This document shows, in pieces, positions 35,701-42,641 of a stretch of 64,000 nucleotides of DNA. Origin of the DNA: Sphingomonas pseudosanguinis. GTDB lineage: Bacteria; Pseudomonadota; Alphaproteobacteria; Sphingomonadales; Sphingomonadaceae. The DNA lies in contig NZ_JACIDH010000013.1 of assembly GCF_014196255.1 (NCBI RefSeq), positions 1 through 64,000 of the forward strand. Direction: 5' to 3'. Numbering within the stretch: the stretch's first letter is position 1; each line of letters starts with the position of its first letter. A program made the position numbers and the translations under genes. The notes below the pieces were generated by a model. It did not search any database and was not told where the DNA came from. It worked only from the letters and a program-made list of their open reading frames with translations.

Positions 35701-36063
35701 GTGGCGGAGGCTCACCGTCCGGCGCCGGCGCAGCCTGGGACGGGTGGCACAGCCCCCGTAACCAGCGACGGGACGCCGGCACCCGATGGTCAACCCACGG
35801 ACGGCACGACAACGACGCCTCCCCCGGAAAAGAAGCCGACACGCTTCTCCGGCGCCGTGATGATCTCGCCGGAGCGCCCGGCCCGAGACATCCATCAGAT
35901 CGTCGAAGCTATTGTCGAACAGCTCACGACGCTGCCAGGAAGTCAGGTGAAGCTCAGGCTCGAAATCGAGGCGGAAGTGCCTGATGGTCTTGAGCGCGCC
36001 AAGGTGCGGACGTTGGTCGAGAATGCCAACACACTTGGATTCCTAGAGAAATCCGTAGAGTAA
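32767..36063 (+). CDS. DUF499 AAA-type ATPase with N-terminal HEPN (Swt1-like) domain
   Basis: 1098 aa, GTG start, 13 bp after the methylase. The N-terminal ~120 residues look like a Swt1-type HEPN domain with RNKLSH (Arg93-x4-His98), the HEPN ribonuclease signature. DUF499 follows: Walker A FGGGKTH at 248-254 and Walker B LILIDEW at about 359-365. A Pro/Thr/Gly-rich disordered linker (about residues 980-1022) precedes a small C-terminal domain. DUF499 proteins are repeatedly found with DUF1156 methylases in defence islands. An ATP-driven switch controlling a HEPN RNase would make this an abortive-infection type effector, but this is inferred. A strong stem-loop follows 4 bp after the stop. 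Confidence 0.85.
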   Translation: MAKSTRQYVFEGMELLPSALIPFVEKRLETSLKGHWQLEVVERVQGLRPNSAGEVGWDQQGLLKTMMAFWRDAFANVLGHPERSYVSELLDVRNKLSHNENFTYDDAERALDSMRRLMEAISAGEVAEQLGKMRDTILRTKFSELARNEERRKTQRLEISVETVAGLLPWREVVEPHQDVATGEFQQAEFAADLAKVHSGSAPSEYRDPRQFFSRTYLTEGLSTLLIGAAKRLTGSGGDPVVELQTNFGGGKTHSMLALYHMAGQTPVQDLSGLDQLLDNNGLTVPKNIRRAVLVGTSRGPQDVLIAEGDRKIRTTWGELAWQLGGAEAFDMVAENDANGIAPGSNLLEALFKKYAPCLILIDEWVAYLRQIYKVEGLPSGSFDANLSFVQSLTEAVKASPGTLLVASLPASQIEVGGEGGQEALARLKQTFSRVESSWRPASQEESYEIVRRRLFKEIPGDKFHHRDNTLKQFAKMYRENANDFPQGCADEDYRRKLEKAYPIHPELFDQLYTSWGSLEKFQRTRGVLRLMAQAIHELWMSGDPSVMIMPGSVAVSSPRVEPELLHYLDVSWQAIIAGDVDGTTSTPYKVDQSAPNLNRYSATRRVARAIFMGTAPTAQQQNTGLDDKQINLGVVQPGERPAIFGDALRRLTNQAKFMHADLGRYWYSMSASLNRIAADKAAQIEAALVDVTIDAELGKYVYGLADRGHFDAVQVAPATSAEVPDEAGGVRAVVLGVKYPHNGREGSDALVEAKDILTQRGSTPRVYRNTLVFIAAEARQLDHLKDAVRASLAWGEIVRDTERLNLTQSDSALAKAKLAEANETMKTRLKEAWCYLHYPAQESAQADWEWVSGKIPAQDGLLARASKKLVAEEGLLTELGPARLDRDLQKYIWNDKPHLSLKDLREYLNRYIYLPRLKGQDVLVKAVQAAVSGMLPGPFAYAERWDEKSDTYLGLAIERAVNAVVVIDSDSVIVTPAVAEAHRPAPAQPGTGGTAPVTSDGTPAPDGQPTDGTTTTPPPEKKPTRFSGAVMISPERPARDIHQIVEAIVEQLTTLPGSQVKLRLEIEAEVPDGLERAKVRTLVENANTLGFLEKSVE

Positions 36064-36066
36064 TAG

Positions 36067-36106
36067 TCGGTCGGCGTTCTCCGATGTGCCGGGGAGCGCC
36101 GACCGA
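36067..36106 (+). terminator. Stem-loop terminator of the WYL-DUF499 operon
   Basis: TCGGTCGGCG at 36067-36076 pairs perfectly with CGCCGACCGA at 36097-36106. An inner CTCC/GGAG pairing extends the stem. It begins 4 bp after the DUF499 stop codon. No T tract follows, so termination may be partial or Rho-assisted. Confidence 0.6.
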
Positions 36107-36206
36107 ACTATGTCGCCACGCTGGGAAGATGCTTTGGCAGGCCTCCCAGCGTCTCTGTCAAGCATTCGGGATAAGGGGGCTGCCCGGACGATTTCCAGGT
36201 GTGAGT

Positions 36207-37100
36207 ATGAACTTTCGACATCTGCGCTATTTCGTTGCGGCTTCCGAGCATGGGAGTTTCCGCAAGGCGGGCGCGGCGCTGGGCGTACAGGAGTCCACCA
36301 TCAGTCGCCGGATTCGCGACATGGAAGATGGGCTTGGCTCGGCGCTGTTTCACCGCCACAGCGGCGGTGTATGCCTGACCGTTGCTGGACAGCGGCTTTT
36401 GTCGAAAGCGCAAACGGTTCTTCGATACATCAATGAGGGCGCGGAGATCGTGGACGCGGTAGGACGTGGCGCGGAAGGTCAATTGCGCGTGGGAATCTTC
36501 TCGTCCCTGGCATCGGGTTTCCTCCAGGATCTTCTCCGGACCTTCGCGGCAGAGCACCCCAGTATCCATGTCGAGGTTGCCGACGGCAATCCCGCGGAGC
36601 ATGTCGCCGCGATCCGGCAGTTTCGCTTGGATATCGCCTTTCTCACAGGGACGCTGGAGTGGCCCCGATGCGAGACCACCTACCTCTGGTCGGAGCGTGT
36701 TTTCGTGGTGCTGCCGGAGGCACATGCTCTCGCCGTGAAGGAGGAAGTGAATTGGCAGGACCTCGCGCACGAGACCTTTATCGTCAGCGATGTGCCGCCG
36801 GGCCAGGAAATCCATGACTATCTGGTGCAGCGGGTCGCCGATCTAGGCCACCATCCGAAGATTCAGGCGCAGTTTGTCGGGCGCGACAATTTGTTGACGC
36901 TCGTCGCGATCGGCAGCGGGCTCACAGTCATGAGCGAGGCTGCAACAGCAGCCCATGTGCCGGGCATCTGCTATCGGCCGATCATTGGCGAGGTTCTTCC
37001 ATTCAACGGCGTTTGGTCGCCAGAGAATGACAACCCAGCGCTCAGGCGCTTCGTCAGCATGGCGAAGACGATGGCGCGTCGTCAGGGCGTGGATTTATGA
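36207..37100 (+). CDS. LysR-family transcriptional regulator
   Basis: About 297 aa. The N-terminus MNFRHLRYFVAASEHGSFRKAG, followed by GVQESTISRRIRDMEDGLGSALF, is the standard LysR winged HTH (residues 1-60). The remainder is a periplasmic-binding-like effector domain (LRVGIFSSLASGF, ETTYLWSERVFVVLPEAHAL). The ATG at 36207 starts at the family's usual point; upstream in-frame codons are not needed. The last codons overlap the end of the convergent DUF2274 gene by 6 bp. LysR genes at this position beyond trbI are common in sphingomonad trb clusters, so it may belong to the conjugation module rather than to the defence operon. The effector is unknown. Confidence 0.85.
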   Translation: MNFRHLRYFVAASEHGSFRKAGAALGVQESTISRRIRDMEDGLGSALFHRHSGGVCLTVAGQRLLSKAQTVLRYINEGAEIVDAVGRGAEGQLRVGIFSSLASGFLQDLLRTFAAEHPSIHVEVADGNPAEHVAAIRQFRLDIAFLTGTLEWPRCETTYLWSERVFVVLPEAHALAVKEEVNWQDLAHETFIVSDVPPGQEIHDYLVQRVADLGHHPKIQAQFVGRDNLLTLVAIGSGLTVMSEAATAAHVPGICYRPIIGEVLPFNGVWSPENDNPALRRFVSMAKTMARRQGVDL

Positions 37101-37334
37101 ACCGGCATCGCCCATGGGTTTCGCCCGGCGAGCCTTGGCGAACCCGCGATCGGTGGCGATGAAGCGCTCCAGCATCGGCACGATCAGTTGGACGGGATCG
37201 CGTACAGGCTGGCCGGTCTGCCGTCCCAGCACCTCGGCATAGGCGGTGAGATCGCGGTGAAGCGAGGCCGGCAGCTCCAGTGCGGCCTTGACAGGCTTTT
37301 CTGCCATGATTGGACCGAGCTTCAATTTCGTCAT
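37095..37334 (-). CDS. DUF2274 protein, last gene of the trb operon
   Basis: 79 aa. The sequence KLKLGPIMAEKPVKAALELP then HRDLTAYAEVLGRQTG matches DUF2274, a small ribbon-helix-helix-like protein nearly always placed after trbI. It begins 1 bp after the trbI stop. It may regulate the cluster; no experiment is known to me. Confidence 0.8.
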   Translation of the reverse strand: MTKLKLGPIMAEKPVKAALELPASLHRDLTAYAEVLGRQTGQPVRDPVQLIVPMLERFIATDRGFAKARRAKPMGDAGS

Positions 37335-37335
37335 G

Positions 37336-38523
37336 TCAGCCTCCGTAGGGTTCGAGGATGAGATCGCGGGTGACGACGACGCGGACGGGAAAGCCCGGCC
37401 GAATGGTCAGGGTCGGCGCGACTTGGAGCTGGCGGCGGATGATTTGCTGGCCGGCGTCATTGATGGTGTCCTGTCCGCCATTGCGGATGGCGCGCAAAAG
37501 CCGGTCGTCGTCATCGACGGCGAGTTCCGCGCCGACCGATAGCAGCGTGGAGAGACCGGCGGCCTTGGCGAGATCCCACCAGTGATAGTCCACGCCATCC
37601 TCCAGACCCGCATGGCCCATCGGATCGGCGCCAGGCTGGCGTTCCAGCACGATCGAGCGGCCATTCGGGAAAATCAGGCGGCTCCACACGAGCAGGACGC
37701 GGCGTTGCCCGTAGCCGACATCGTTGCTGTACTCGCCGATGATCCGCGTGCCCTGGGGAATGACGAGGATGCGGCCGGTCGGGCTGTCATAGATGCTCTC
37801 CGTCACCTGCGCGGTGATCTGGCCCGGCAGGTCGGAGCGGATGCCGGTGATGAGCGCGGCCGAAATGACTGCGCCCGCCTGGAGAATATAGGGTGATGCT
37901 GGTGCCATGACGCGATCGGCCGCCGCCGTGCGTCGGTCAACGGGGGCGCCCAGGAAGGCGAGCTGGCGATCCTGCGCGCTGGGTGCGCCCGGTTGCTGCC
38001 CCTGCGCCAGGCCGGCGAGCGGACCGACGCCCATGCTCGCCGGCATTGCCGGCGTGGAGCCGGGGCCGCTCTGGAAGAAGACGCGACTGGTGCGAGCGGC
38101 TTCGAGTTCAGCCAAACGACGCTGCTCCTCGGGATCGGCCTGGGGCGTCGCCCTCGCCGGCGGCGTGACGGGCTGGCCGCGGTTCTGCGCATTGAGGATC
38201 GGCCGGCCGAGGTCTCCGGGCAGCGCCGGACCCAGGACTGGCCCGGTATAGTCGCGCGGCAAGCCGGCCAGGCCATCGGCCGTCGCGCGATTGTCGGTCG
38301 AATAGAGTTCTTCGCTGGCTTTGCCGGTATCGCGGGTCTGGAGTGCGTAGACGAGCGCGCCGCCGATGCCGAGGCTAACGACGAGGCCGATGCTCGCGAG
38401 AACTTTGCGCGACAGGCGGGTCACGCGCGGCGGTTCGGCGCGCAGCCGCATGGGAGCGGCTGAATCGGCAACGGGAGGCGACAGATGTTCCTGCTCGGTG
38501 ATGTCGTTGTCAGTGTCGCTCAT
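37336..38523 (-). CDS. trbI: TrbI, VirB10-like T4SS core/channel protein
   Basis: 395 aa. A cytoplasmic Pro-rich N-terminus is followed by one membrane segment (VLASIGLVVSLGIGGALVYA, residues about 41-60), a Pro/Ala/Gln-rich periplasmic linker, and the VirB10/TrbI domain (SPYILQAGAVISAALITGI, IPQGTRIIGEYSNDVGYGQ, GADPMGHAGL). VirB10-type proteins span both membranes and relay ATPase signals to the outer-membrane core. The start overlaps the trbG stop by 4 bp (ATGA). Confidence 0.95.
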   Translation of the reverse strand: MSDTDNDITEQEHLSPPVADSAAPMRLRAEPPRVTRLSRKVLASIGLVVSLGIGGALVYALQTRDTGKASEELYSTDNRATADGLAGLPRDYTGPVLGPALPGDLGRPILNAQNRGQPVTPPARATPQADPEEQRRLAELEAARTSRVFFQSGPGSTPAMPASMGVGPLAGLAQGQQPGAPSAQDRQLAFLGAPVDRRTAAADRVMAPASPYILQAGAVISAALITGIRSDLPGQITAQVTESIYDSPTGRILVIPQGTRIIGEYSNDVGYGQRRVLLVWSRLIFPNGRSIVLERQPGADPMGHAGLEDGVDYHWWDLAKAAGLSTLLSVGAELAVDDDDRLLRAIRNGGQDTINDAGQQIIRRQLQVAPTLTIRPGFPVRVVVTRDLILEPYGG

Positions 38524-39500
38524 GATGCGGGCTTCCCATCGGTTCGCACGATCCTGACTGTCTGCTGGCGATCGCCACTGCCGAGGCGCAGTTCAGCGGC
38601 GCCGAAGATGCGGTCGACGATCAGGATGTTCTGGTGGACACGGCTGTTGACGATCTGCGGCTCGCCATCGGAGCCGAGCACGAAGATCGGCGGCATTTCG
38701 CCCTGTATTATGCCGCGCGGAAACTCGACATAGACACGCCTGCCGTCATCATAGGCCGTGACTGGTCGCCAGGGGGGCGTGTCGCCGGTGATGCCGTATC
38801 GGTAATGGCGCTCTGTGGCCGCAGGAATGATCGGCGATGTTGGGATGCTGACGCGCTGCGACGCTGGCGGCGCGGGATAGGCCCAGGCGACCGCCGGCAT
38901 ATAGGGGGTCTGGCCCGCCCGCAGTTCGAGCATGTAGATGCGCCGATCCGTCGTGATGACCAGGTTCGTCGTGATGTCGGGGCGCGTCGGTTTGACGAGG
39001 ATATGGACGCGGCGTGCGAGCCCGGACCCGCTCTCGGTGTCGCCTATGATCCAGCGGGCGGTATCACCGGCGGCGATCGGACCCGCGCCAGTCAGGTTCT
39101 CACCGGGCTCGAGCGCGATGTTGGTGATCTGTCCGGGCGACGCATAGACCTGATAGAGCGCACCTTCGCTCCAGGGGTAGATCTGGATGGAATTGTAGTA
39201 GCCTTCGCGCCGGGGCTCGACGCGCGCGGCGGCATTGGCGTTCCCGACCCGACCGATCGGCGTGCCTGCGGCGGTTCCGCCATGCGCGACAGTCCAGGCG
39301 GGCGGCGTATGGAGTGATCGTGGCGGTTGTTCCACGACGGGCGCCGGTATGGCCGGCAGGGGCGGCACATCGCTGTCGTAACTGATGGTGGGAGGTTTGA
39401 ACGTCGCGCATCCGGCCAACGTCGTTGCGGAAACCAGCGCTATCGCCAAGGTGGCCTTGCGTAAAGCCGGCGGGCCGGAGCTGCGGATAGACATGCTCAT
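38520..39500 (-). CDS. trbG: TrbG, VirB9-like T4SS outer-membrane core protein
   Basis: 326 aa. The N-terminus has a hydrophobic signal ending LAGC at about residue 30, a lipoprotein lipobox, so Cys may be acylated. The VirB9/TrbG domain follows (NSIQIYPWSEGALYQVYASPG in part, GDTESGSG, LVITTDRRIYMLEL) with C-terminal DGRRVYVEFP and VHQNILIVDRIF. It forms the outer-membrane ring with TrbI. Overlaps trbF and trbI by 4 bp each. Confidence 0.94.
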   Translation of the reverse strand: MSMSIRSSGPPALRKATLAIALVSATTLAGCATFKPPTISYDSDVPPLPAIPAPVVEQPPRSLHTPPAWTVAHGGTAAGTPIGRVGNANAAARVEPRREGYYNSIQIYPWSEGALYQVYASPGQITNIALEPGENLTGAGPIAAGDTARWIIGDTESGSGLARRVHILVKPTRPDITTNLVITTDRRIYMLELRAGQTPYMPAVAWAYPAPPASQRVSIPTSPIIPAATERHYRYGITGDTPPWRPVTAYDDGRRVYVEFPRGIIQGEMPPIFVLGSDGEPQIVNSRVHQNILIVDRIFGAAELRLGSGDRQQTVRIVRTDGKPAS

Positions 39501-40186
39501 TGGGCCATCTCCCGCGACCAGGAGATAGCGTTGACATAGATCCCGAGTGGGTTGGCGCGCAGCCGTTCGGCGTCGCGCGGCGTCTGGATGACGATGGTGA
39601 GGATCGCGGTCCAGCGTTCGGAACCGGCGAGCTGGCCGTTCTCGTAGCGCTTTTCGGTCCAGGCCACGCGGAAGGAATCCGGCGAGGCGCGCAGGACGCT
39701 GGAAACCTCGACCGCGATCTGCTGGCGGCCGACCTTGGTGAAGGGATCGTTGGCCCGGGCATAGTCATTGAGAGACGCCGCGCCACGGTCTGTCGTCCAT
39801 TCATAGGCGCGCAGCCAGTTCTGGCGCACGATGATGGGGTCGGCCGGGATCGAGCGCACCTGTTCGATGAAGCGGGCGAGATGCCAGGCGATCTGCGGGT
39901 CGGTCGGCCGATAGTCAGCCGTCGCTGGCGCCACCGATTGCGCCTGCCCGAGGCGATCGACCTGAACCACCCAGGGCACGACGGTCCCGCGCGCCGATTG
40001 CCAGACGAGTGCGACAGCAAAGCCGGCGGACAGGAACAGCGAACCGAACGCCATGATGCGCCAGTTCCTGGCCTGGACGCGGGCCGACCCGATACGCTCG
40101 TCCCATACCTGGGCCGCCCTTTGATAGGGCGTTTGGGGTTCAGGAGATTTCCCATAGTGGGCAGCGGGTCGCTTGAAGAGGCTCAT
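39497..40186 (-). CDS. trbF: TrbF, VirB8-like inner-membrane T4SS protein
   Basis: 229 aa. The N-terminus KSPEPQTPYQRAAQVWDERIG is characteristic of TrbF. One membrane segment (IMAFGSLFLSAGFAVALVWQ, about 44-63) is followed by a periplasmic VirB8-like domain with WLRAYEWTTDRGAASLNDYA and WTAILTIVIQTPRDAERLRANPLG in part. It scaffolds the inner-membrane complex. Four-base overlaps on both sides. Confidence 0.94.
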   Translation of the reverse strand: MSLFKRPAAHYGKSPEPQTPYQRAAQVWDERIGSARVQARNWRIMAFGSLFLSAGFAVALVWQSARGTVVPWVVQVDRLGQAQSVAPATADYRPTDPQIAWHLARFIEQVRSIPADPIIVRQNWLRAYEWTTDRGAASLNDYARANDPFTKVGRQQIAVEVSSVLRASPDSFRVAWTEKRYENGQLAGSERWTAILTIVIQTPRDAERLRANPLGIYVNAISWSREMAQ

Positions 40187-41541
40187 GAGCGGTCACTTTC
40201 GGAAAGGTTGACGGAGGAACCGCCGCCATGGCTGTCGCCGGAACGGACGGCGTGGGCCGCAAGCGTGGTCCCGTGGCCGAGGGACTGGCTCCGCTTCATG
40301 CGCTTGGCCCAGTCGGGCGGCCCTTCGCGGGGCGTGGTTGCGGACTGGCCCGCGGTCTGCGAACCGGCAATCGGATCCATGGTCGAGGAACCGCCCGTTG
40401 CGCCGAAGCCGGCCTTGGCGCCTGCGGAGAAGCTGGATTTGACGCTCTCGGTAGTGCGCGAGGCCGCGCGTTTCAGCGGTGACACGGTGGCCGCTCCGGC
40501 CGCGCGGGCGACACCGCCGAGACCGGATGCGACGCCAGCGGCGCCGGACTGACCGAGAGAGCCGAGACTGTAGGCGGAGGCGGCGCCCCCTGCGGCAGCC
40601 GCACCACCGCGCACAGCGGCCGCACCCCCGGACATCGCAGCCGCTCCGCCTTTCAGGGCAAGCCCAGCGGCGCCACCGGCGGCGAGTGCTGCGCCGCCTA
40701 CCGCAAGGCCGGTGCCGACGGCCGCGCCCGCGCCGAGCTGAGGCCCGCCGCTGACGAGACCGGCTGCGATTCCGGGGCCGAAGATACCAAGTCCGAGCAG
40801 CGAAAGGGCCGCAAGCACGATCGCCATGGCATCGTCGACGGTGGGTGTCGCGCCGCCGAACCCTGCGGTGAACTGGCTGAAGAGGGTCGAGCCGATGCCG
40901 ATGATGACGGCGAGAACCAGCACCTTGATGCCCGAAGAGACGACATTGCCGAGCACGCGCTCGGCCATGAAGGCGGTCTTCCCGAACAGTCCGAACGGGA
41001 TGAGCACGAAGCCGGCGAGCGTCGTCAGTTTGAATTCGATCAGGGTGACGAAGAGCTGGATGGCCAGGATGAAGAAGGCGAGCAGCACCAGCGCCCAGGC
41101 GAAAAGCAGGCAGACGATCTGGATGAAGTTCTCGAAGAACGCGACCCATCCCATCAGGTCGGAGATGGATTCGAGCAGGGGACGCGCCGCGTCGAGCCCG
41201 GTTTGCGCGACCTTGCCGGGACGCATCAGATCCTGTGCGGTAAATCCCGTGCCAGAGGCTTTGAGGCCTAGCCCGGCGAACGAGTCGAAGACGATCCTGG
41301 CGAGGTTGTTCCAGTTGCCGATCAGATAGGCGAAGACGCCGACGAACATCGTCTTCTTGACCAGCCGGGCGATGATGTCGTCATCTGCCCCCCAGCTCCA
41401 GAACAGGGCGGCGAGCGTCACGTCGATGACGATGAGCGTCGTGGCGATGAACGCGACCTCGCCGCCGAGCAGTCCGAACCCGCTATTGATGTAGGAGGTG
41501 AAGACCCCCAGGAAATTGTCGATGACGCCTGCGCCGCCCAT
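40183..41541 (-). CDS. trbL: TrbL, VirB6-like polytopic membrane protein
   Basis: 452 aa. Several hydrophobic segments occupy the first ~270 residues (GGEVAFIATTLIVIDVTLAALFW, IVCLLFAWALVLLAFFILAIQLF and others, each quoted only in part), followed by a Gly/Ala-rich low-complexity region (GGAAALAAGG-type repeats, residues about 280-360) and a polar C-terminus. VirB6-like proteins form the inner-membrane passage for substrate DNA. It starts 3 bp after trbK. Confidence 0.93.
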   Translation of the reverse strand: MGGAGVIDNFLGVFTSYINSGFGLLGGEVAFIATTLIVIDVTLAALFWSWGADDDIIARLVKKTMFVGVFAYLIGNWNNLARIVFDSFAGLGLKASGTGFTAQDLMRPGKVAQTGLDAARPLLESISDLMGWVAFFENFIQIVCLLFAWALVLLAFFILAIQLFVTLIEFKLTTLAGFVLIPFGLFGKTAFMAERVLGNVVSSGIKVLVLAVIIGIGSTLFSQFTAGFGGATPTVDDAMAIVLAALSLLGLGIFGPGIAAGLVSGGPQLGAGAAVGTGLAVGGAALAAGGAAGLALKGGAAAMSGGAAAVRGGAAAAGGAASAYSLGSLGQSGAAGVASGLGGVARAAGAATVSPLKRAASRTTESVKSSFSAGAKAGFGATGGSSTMDPIAGSQTAGQSATTPREGPPDWAKRMKRSQSLGHGTTLAAHAVRSGDSHGGGSSVNLSESDRS

Positions 41542-41544
41542 GGC

Positions 41545-41829
41545 TCACTGACCTTCCGGCGGCTGTGCGGCGGATGCCGGGGCGCGGCCGAGGAAGCGGT
41601 CGCGGCTTTCGGCCCAGATACGCATGCAATGCGCATCACTGGCCGCGGCCTGGCCAAGCTGCTGGCATCGGCGCTGGTCCTCGCGGAGCGGATCGCGCGC
41701 GGATTCGGCAGCACGGGCGGGCTCCCTGTCCGGGGGCGTTTCCGTCCGGGTCATCTCGATCGCCGTCGCCGTGATCGCGAGCGATACGAAGACCACCGCG
41801 CCCAGCCGGGCCAGCATCTTGCCATCCAT
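41545..41829 (-). CDS. trbK: TrbK-alt, putative entry exclusion protein
   Basis: About 94 aa. An N-terminal membrane anchor (ARLGAVVFVSLAITATAIEM) is followed by a polar domain with RCQQLGQAAASDAHCMRIWAESR (only part quoted), which fits the TrbK-alt family with two conserved Cys. Entry exclusion proteins stop redundant transfer between cells carrying the same element. The start at 41829 has GAGGG upstream and lies 10 bp after the trbJ stop; a longer frame to 41943 would overlap trbJ heavily. Confidence 0.82.
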   Translation of the reverse strand: MDGKMLARLGAVVFVSLAITATAIEMTRTETPPDREPARAAESARDPLREDQRRCQQLGQAAASDAHCMRIWAESRDRFLGRAPASAAQPPEGQ

Positions 41830-41839
41830 GGCCGAGCCC

Positions 41840-42637
41840 TCAGTTGTCGTTGCCGAACATCTGTGCGTTGCCCGGCTGATAGCTCGAACCGGGTGTGAGG
41901 AAGCGGCGACGTTGTTCCCGGCCCTGGTCGGCGGCCGTCGCACGATCAGCTTCCGTCAGTGCGGCGGCGCGGCCATTGGCCGAGATCAGCGCGATCAGGT
42001 CGGAGAGCTGCTGCGATTGCAGCGCGAGAAGCTGATTGCCGGCCTGGGTCGCCTGCAACGCGCCTTGCGCGCCCTGGCTCTGGGAGACGAGCGCCGACAT
42101 TTCGGCGCGGTTGGCGTCGATATTGGTAACGACGCCCGCCTGGACGCGCATGGCGTCCTGCAAGCCGTCCACGGTGTTCTGCCAGCGCGTGCGGGCATCG
42201 GTAATCAGCTTGGTGTCGCTCGCCGAGAGGGAGACGCGGCCATATTGTTGCTGGAACATCCGGTCGACGGTCTGGACATCGAAGGCGATGTTCTGCGCCT
42301 GCTGGAGGAGCTGCTGGGTGCGCTGGACGTTCTGCTGGATCTGCTGGAGTGCCGAATAGGGCAGGTTCGCCAGATTCCTGGCCTGGTTGATGAGGCTCTG
42401 CGCCTCGTTCTGTAGCGAGCGGATCTGGTTGTTGATCTGCTCGAGCGAGCGCGCCGCCGTCAGGACATTTTGCGCATAGTTGGTCGGATCATAGACGACG
42501 CCGCCAAAGCCGAACTGCGCATGCGCCGGCGCCGTCAGTATCGGCGAGACGGCGATCGGCATCGCAAACAGCAATGCCGCGAACGGCAATGCGCGCTGGC
42601 GTGAGCCTTTGGGGCGTGAACCTTGGGTGGCCTTCAT
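41840..42637 (-). CDS. trbJ: TrbJ, VirB5-like secreted T4SS protein
   Basis: 265 aa. A signal peptide (LPFAALLFAMPIAVSPIL, cleavage probably after APAHA) is followed by GGVVYDPTNYAQNVLTAARS, the conserved TrbJ start, then long helices rich in Gln that suggest a coiled-coil helical bundle. VirB5-like proteins sit at the pilus tip or periplasm. AAGGAGTAATCAC precedes the ATG. Four bases separate it from trbE. Confidence 0.94.
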   Translation of the reverse strand: MKATQGSRPKGSRQRALPFAALLFAMPIAVSPILTAPAHAQFGFGGVVYDPTNYAQNVLTAARSLEQINNQIRSLQNEAQSLINQARNLANLPYSALQQIQQNVQRTQQLLQQAQNIAFDVQTVDRMFQQQYGRVSLSASDTKLITDARTRWQNTVDGLQDAMRVQAGVVTNIDANRAEMSALVSQSQGAQGALQATQAGNQLLALQSQQLSDLIALISANGRAAALTEADRATAADQGREQRRRFLTPGSSYQPGNAQMFGNDN

Positions 42638-42641
42638 GTGA

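Noticed and set aside
24277..36063. Assignment of the WYL-helicase-methylase operon to BREX or type I restriction
   Set aside because: No PglZ, BrxL or BrxC-like set and no HsdS specificity subunit; the methylase is DUF1156 and the ATPase DUF499.
39500..40552. 350-aa plus-strand frame opposite trbF and trbL
   Set aside because: Antisense to two certain trb genes.
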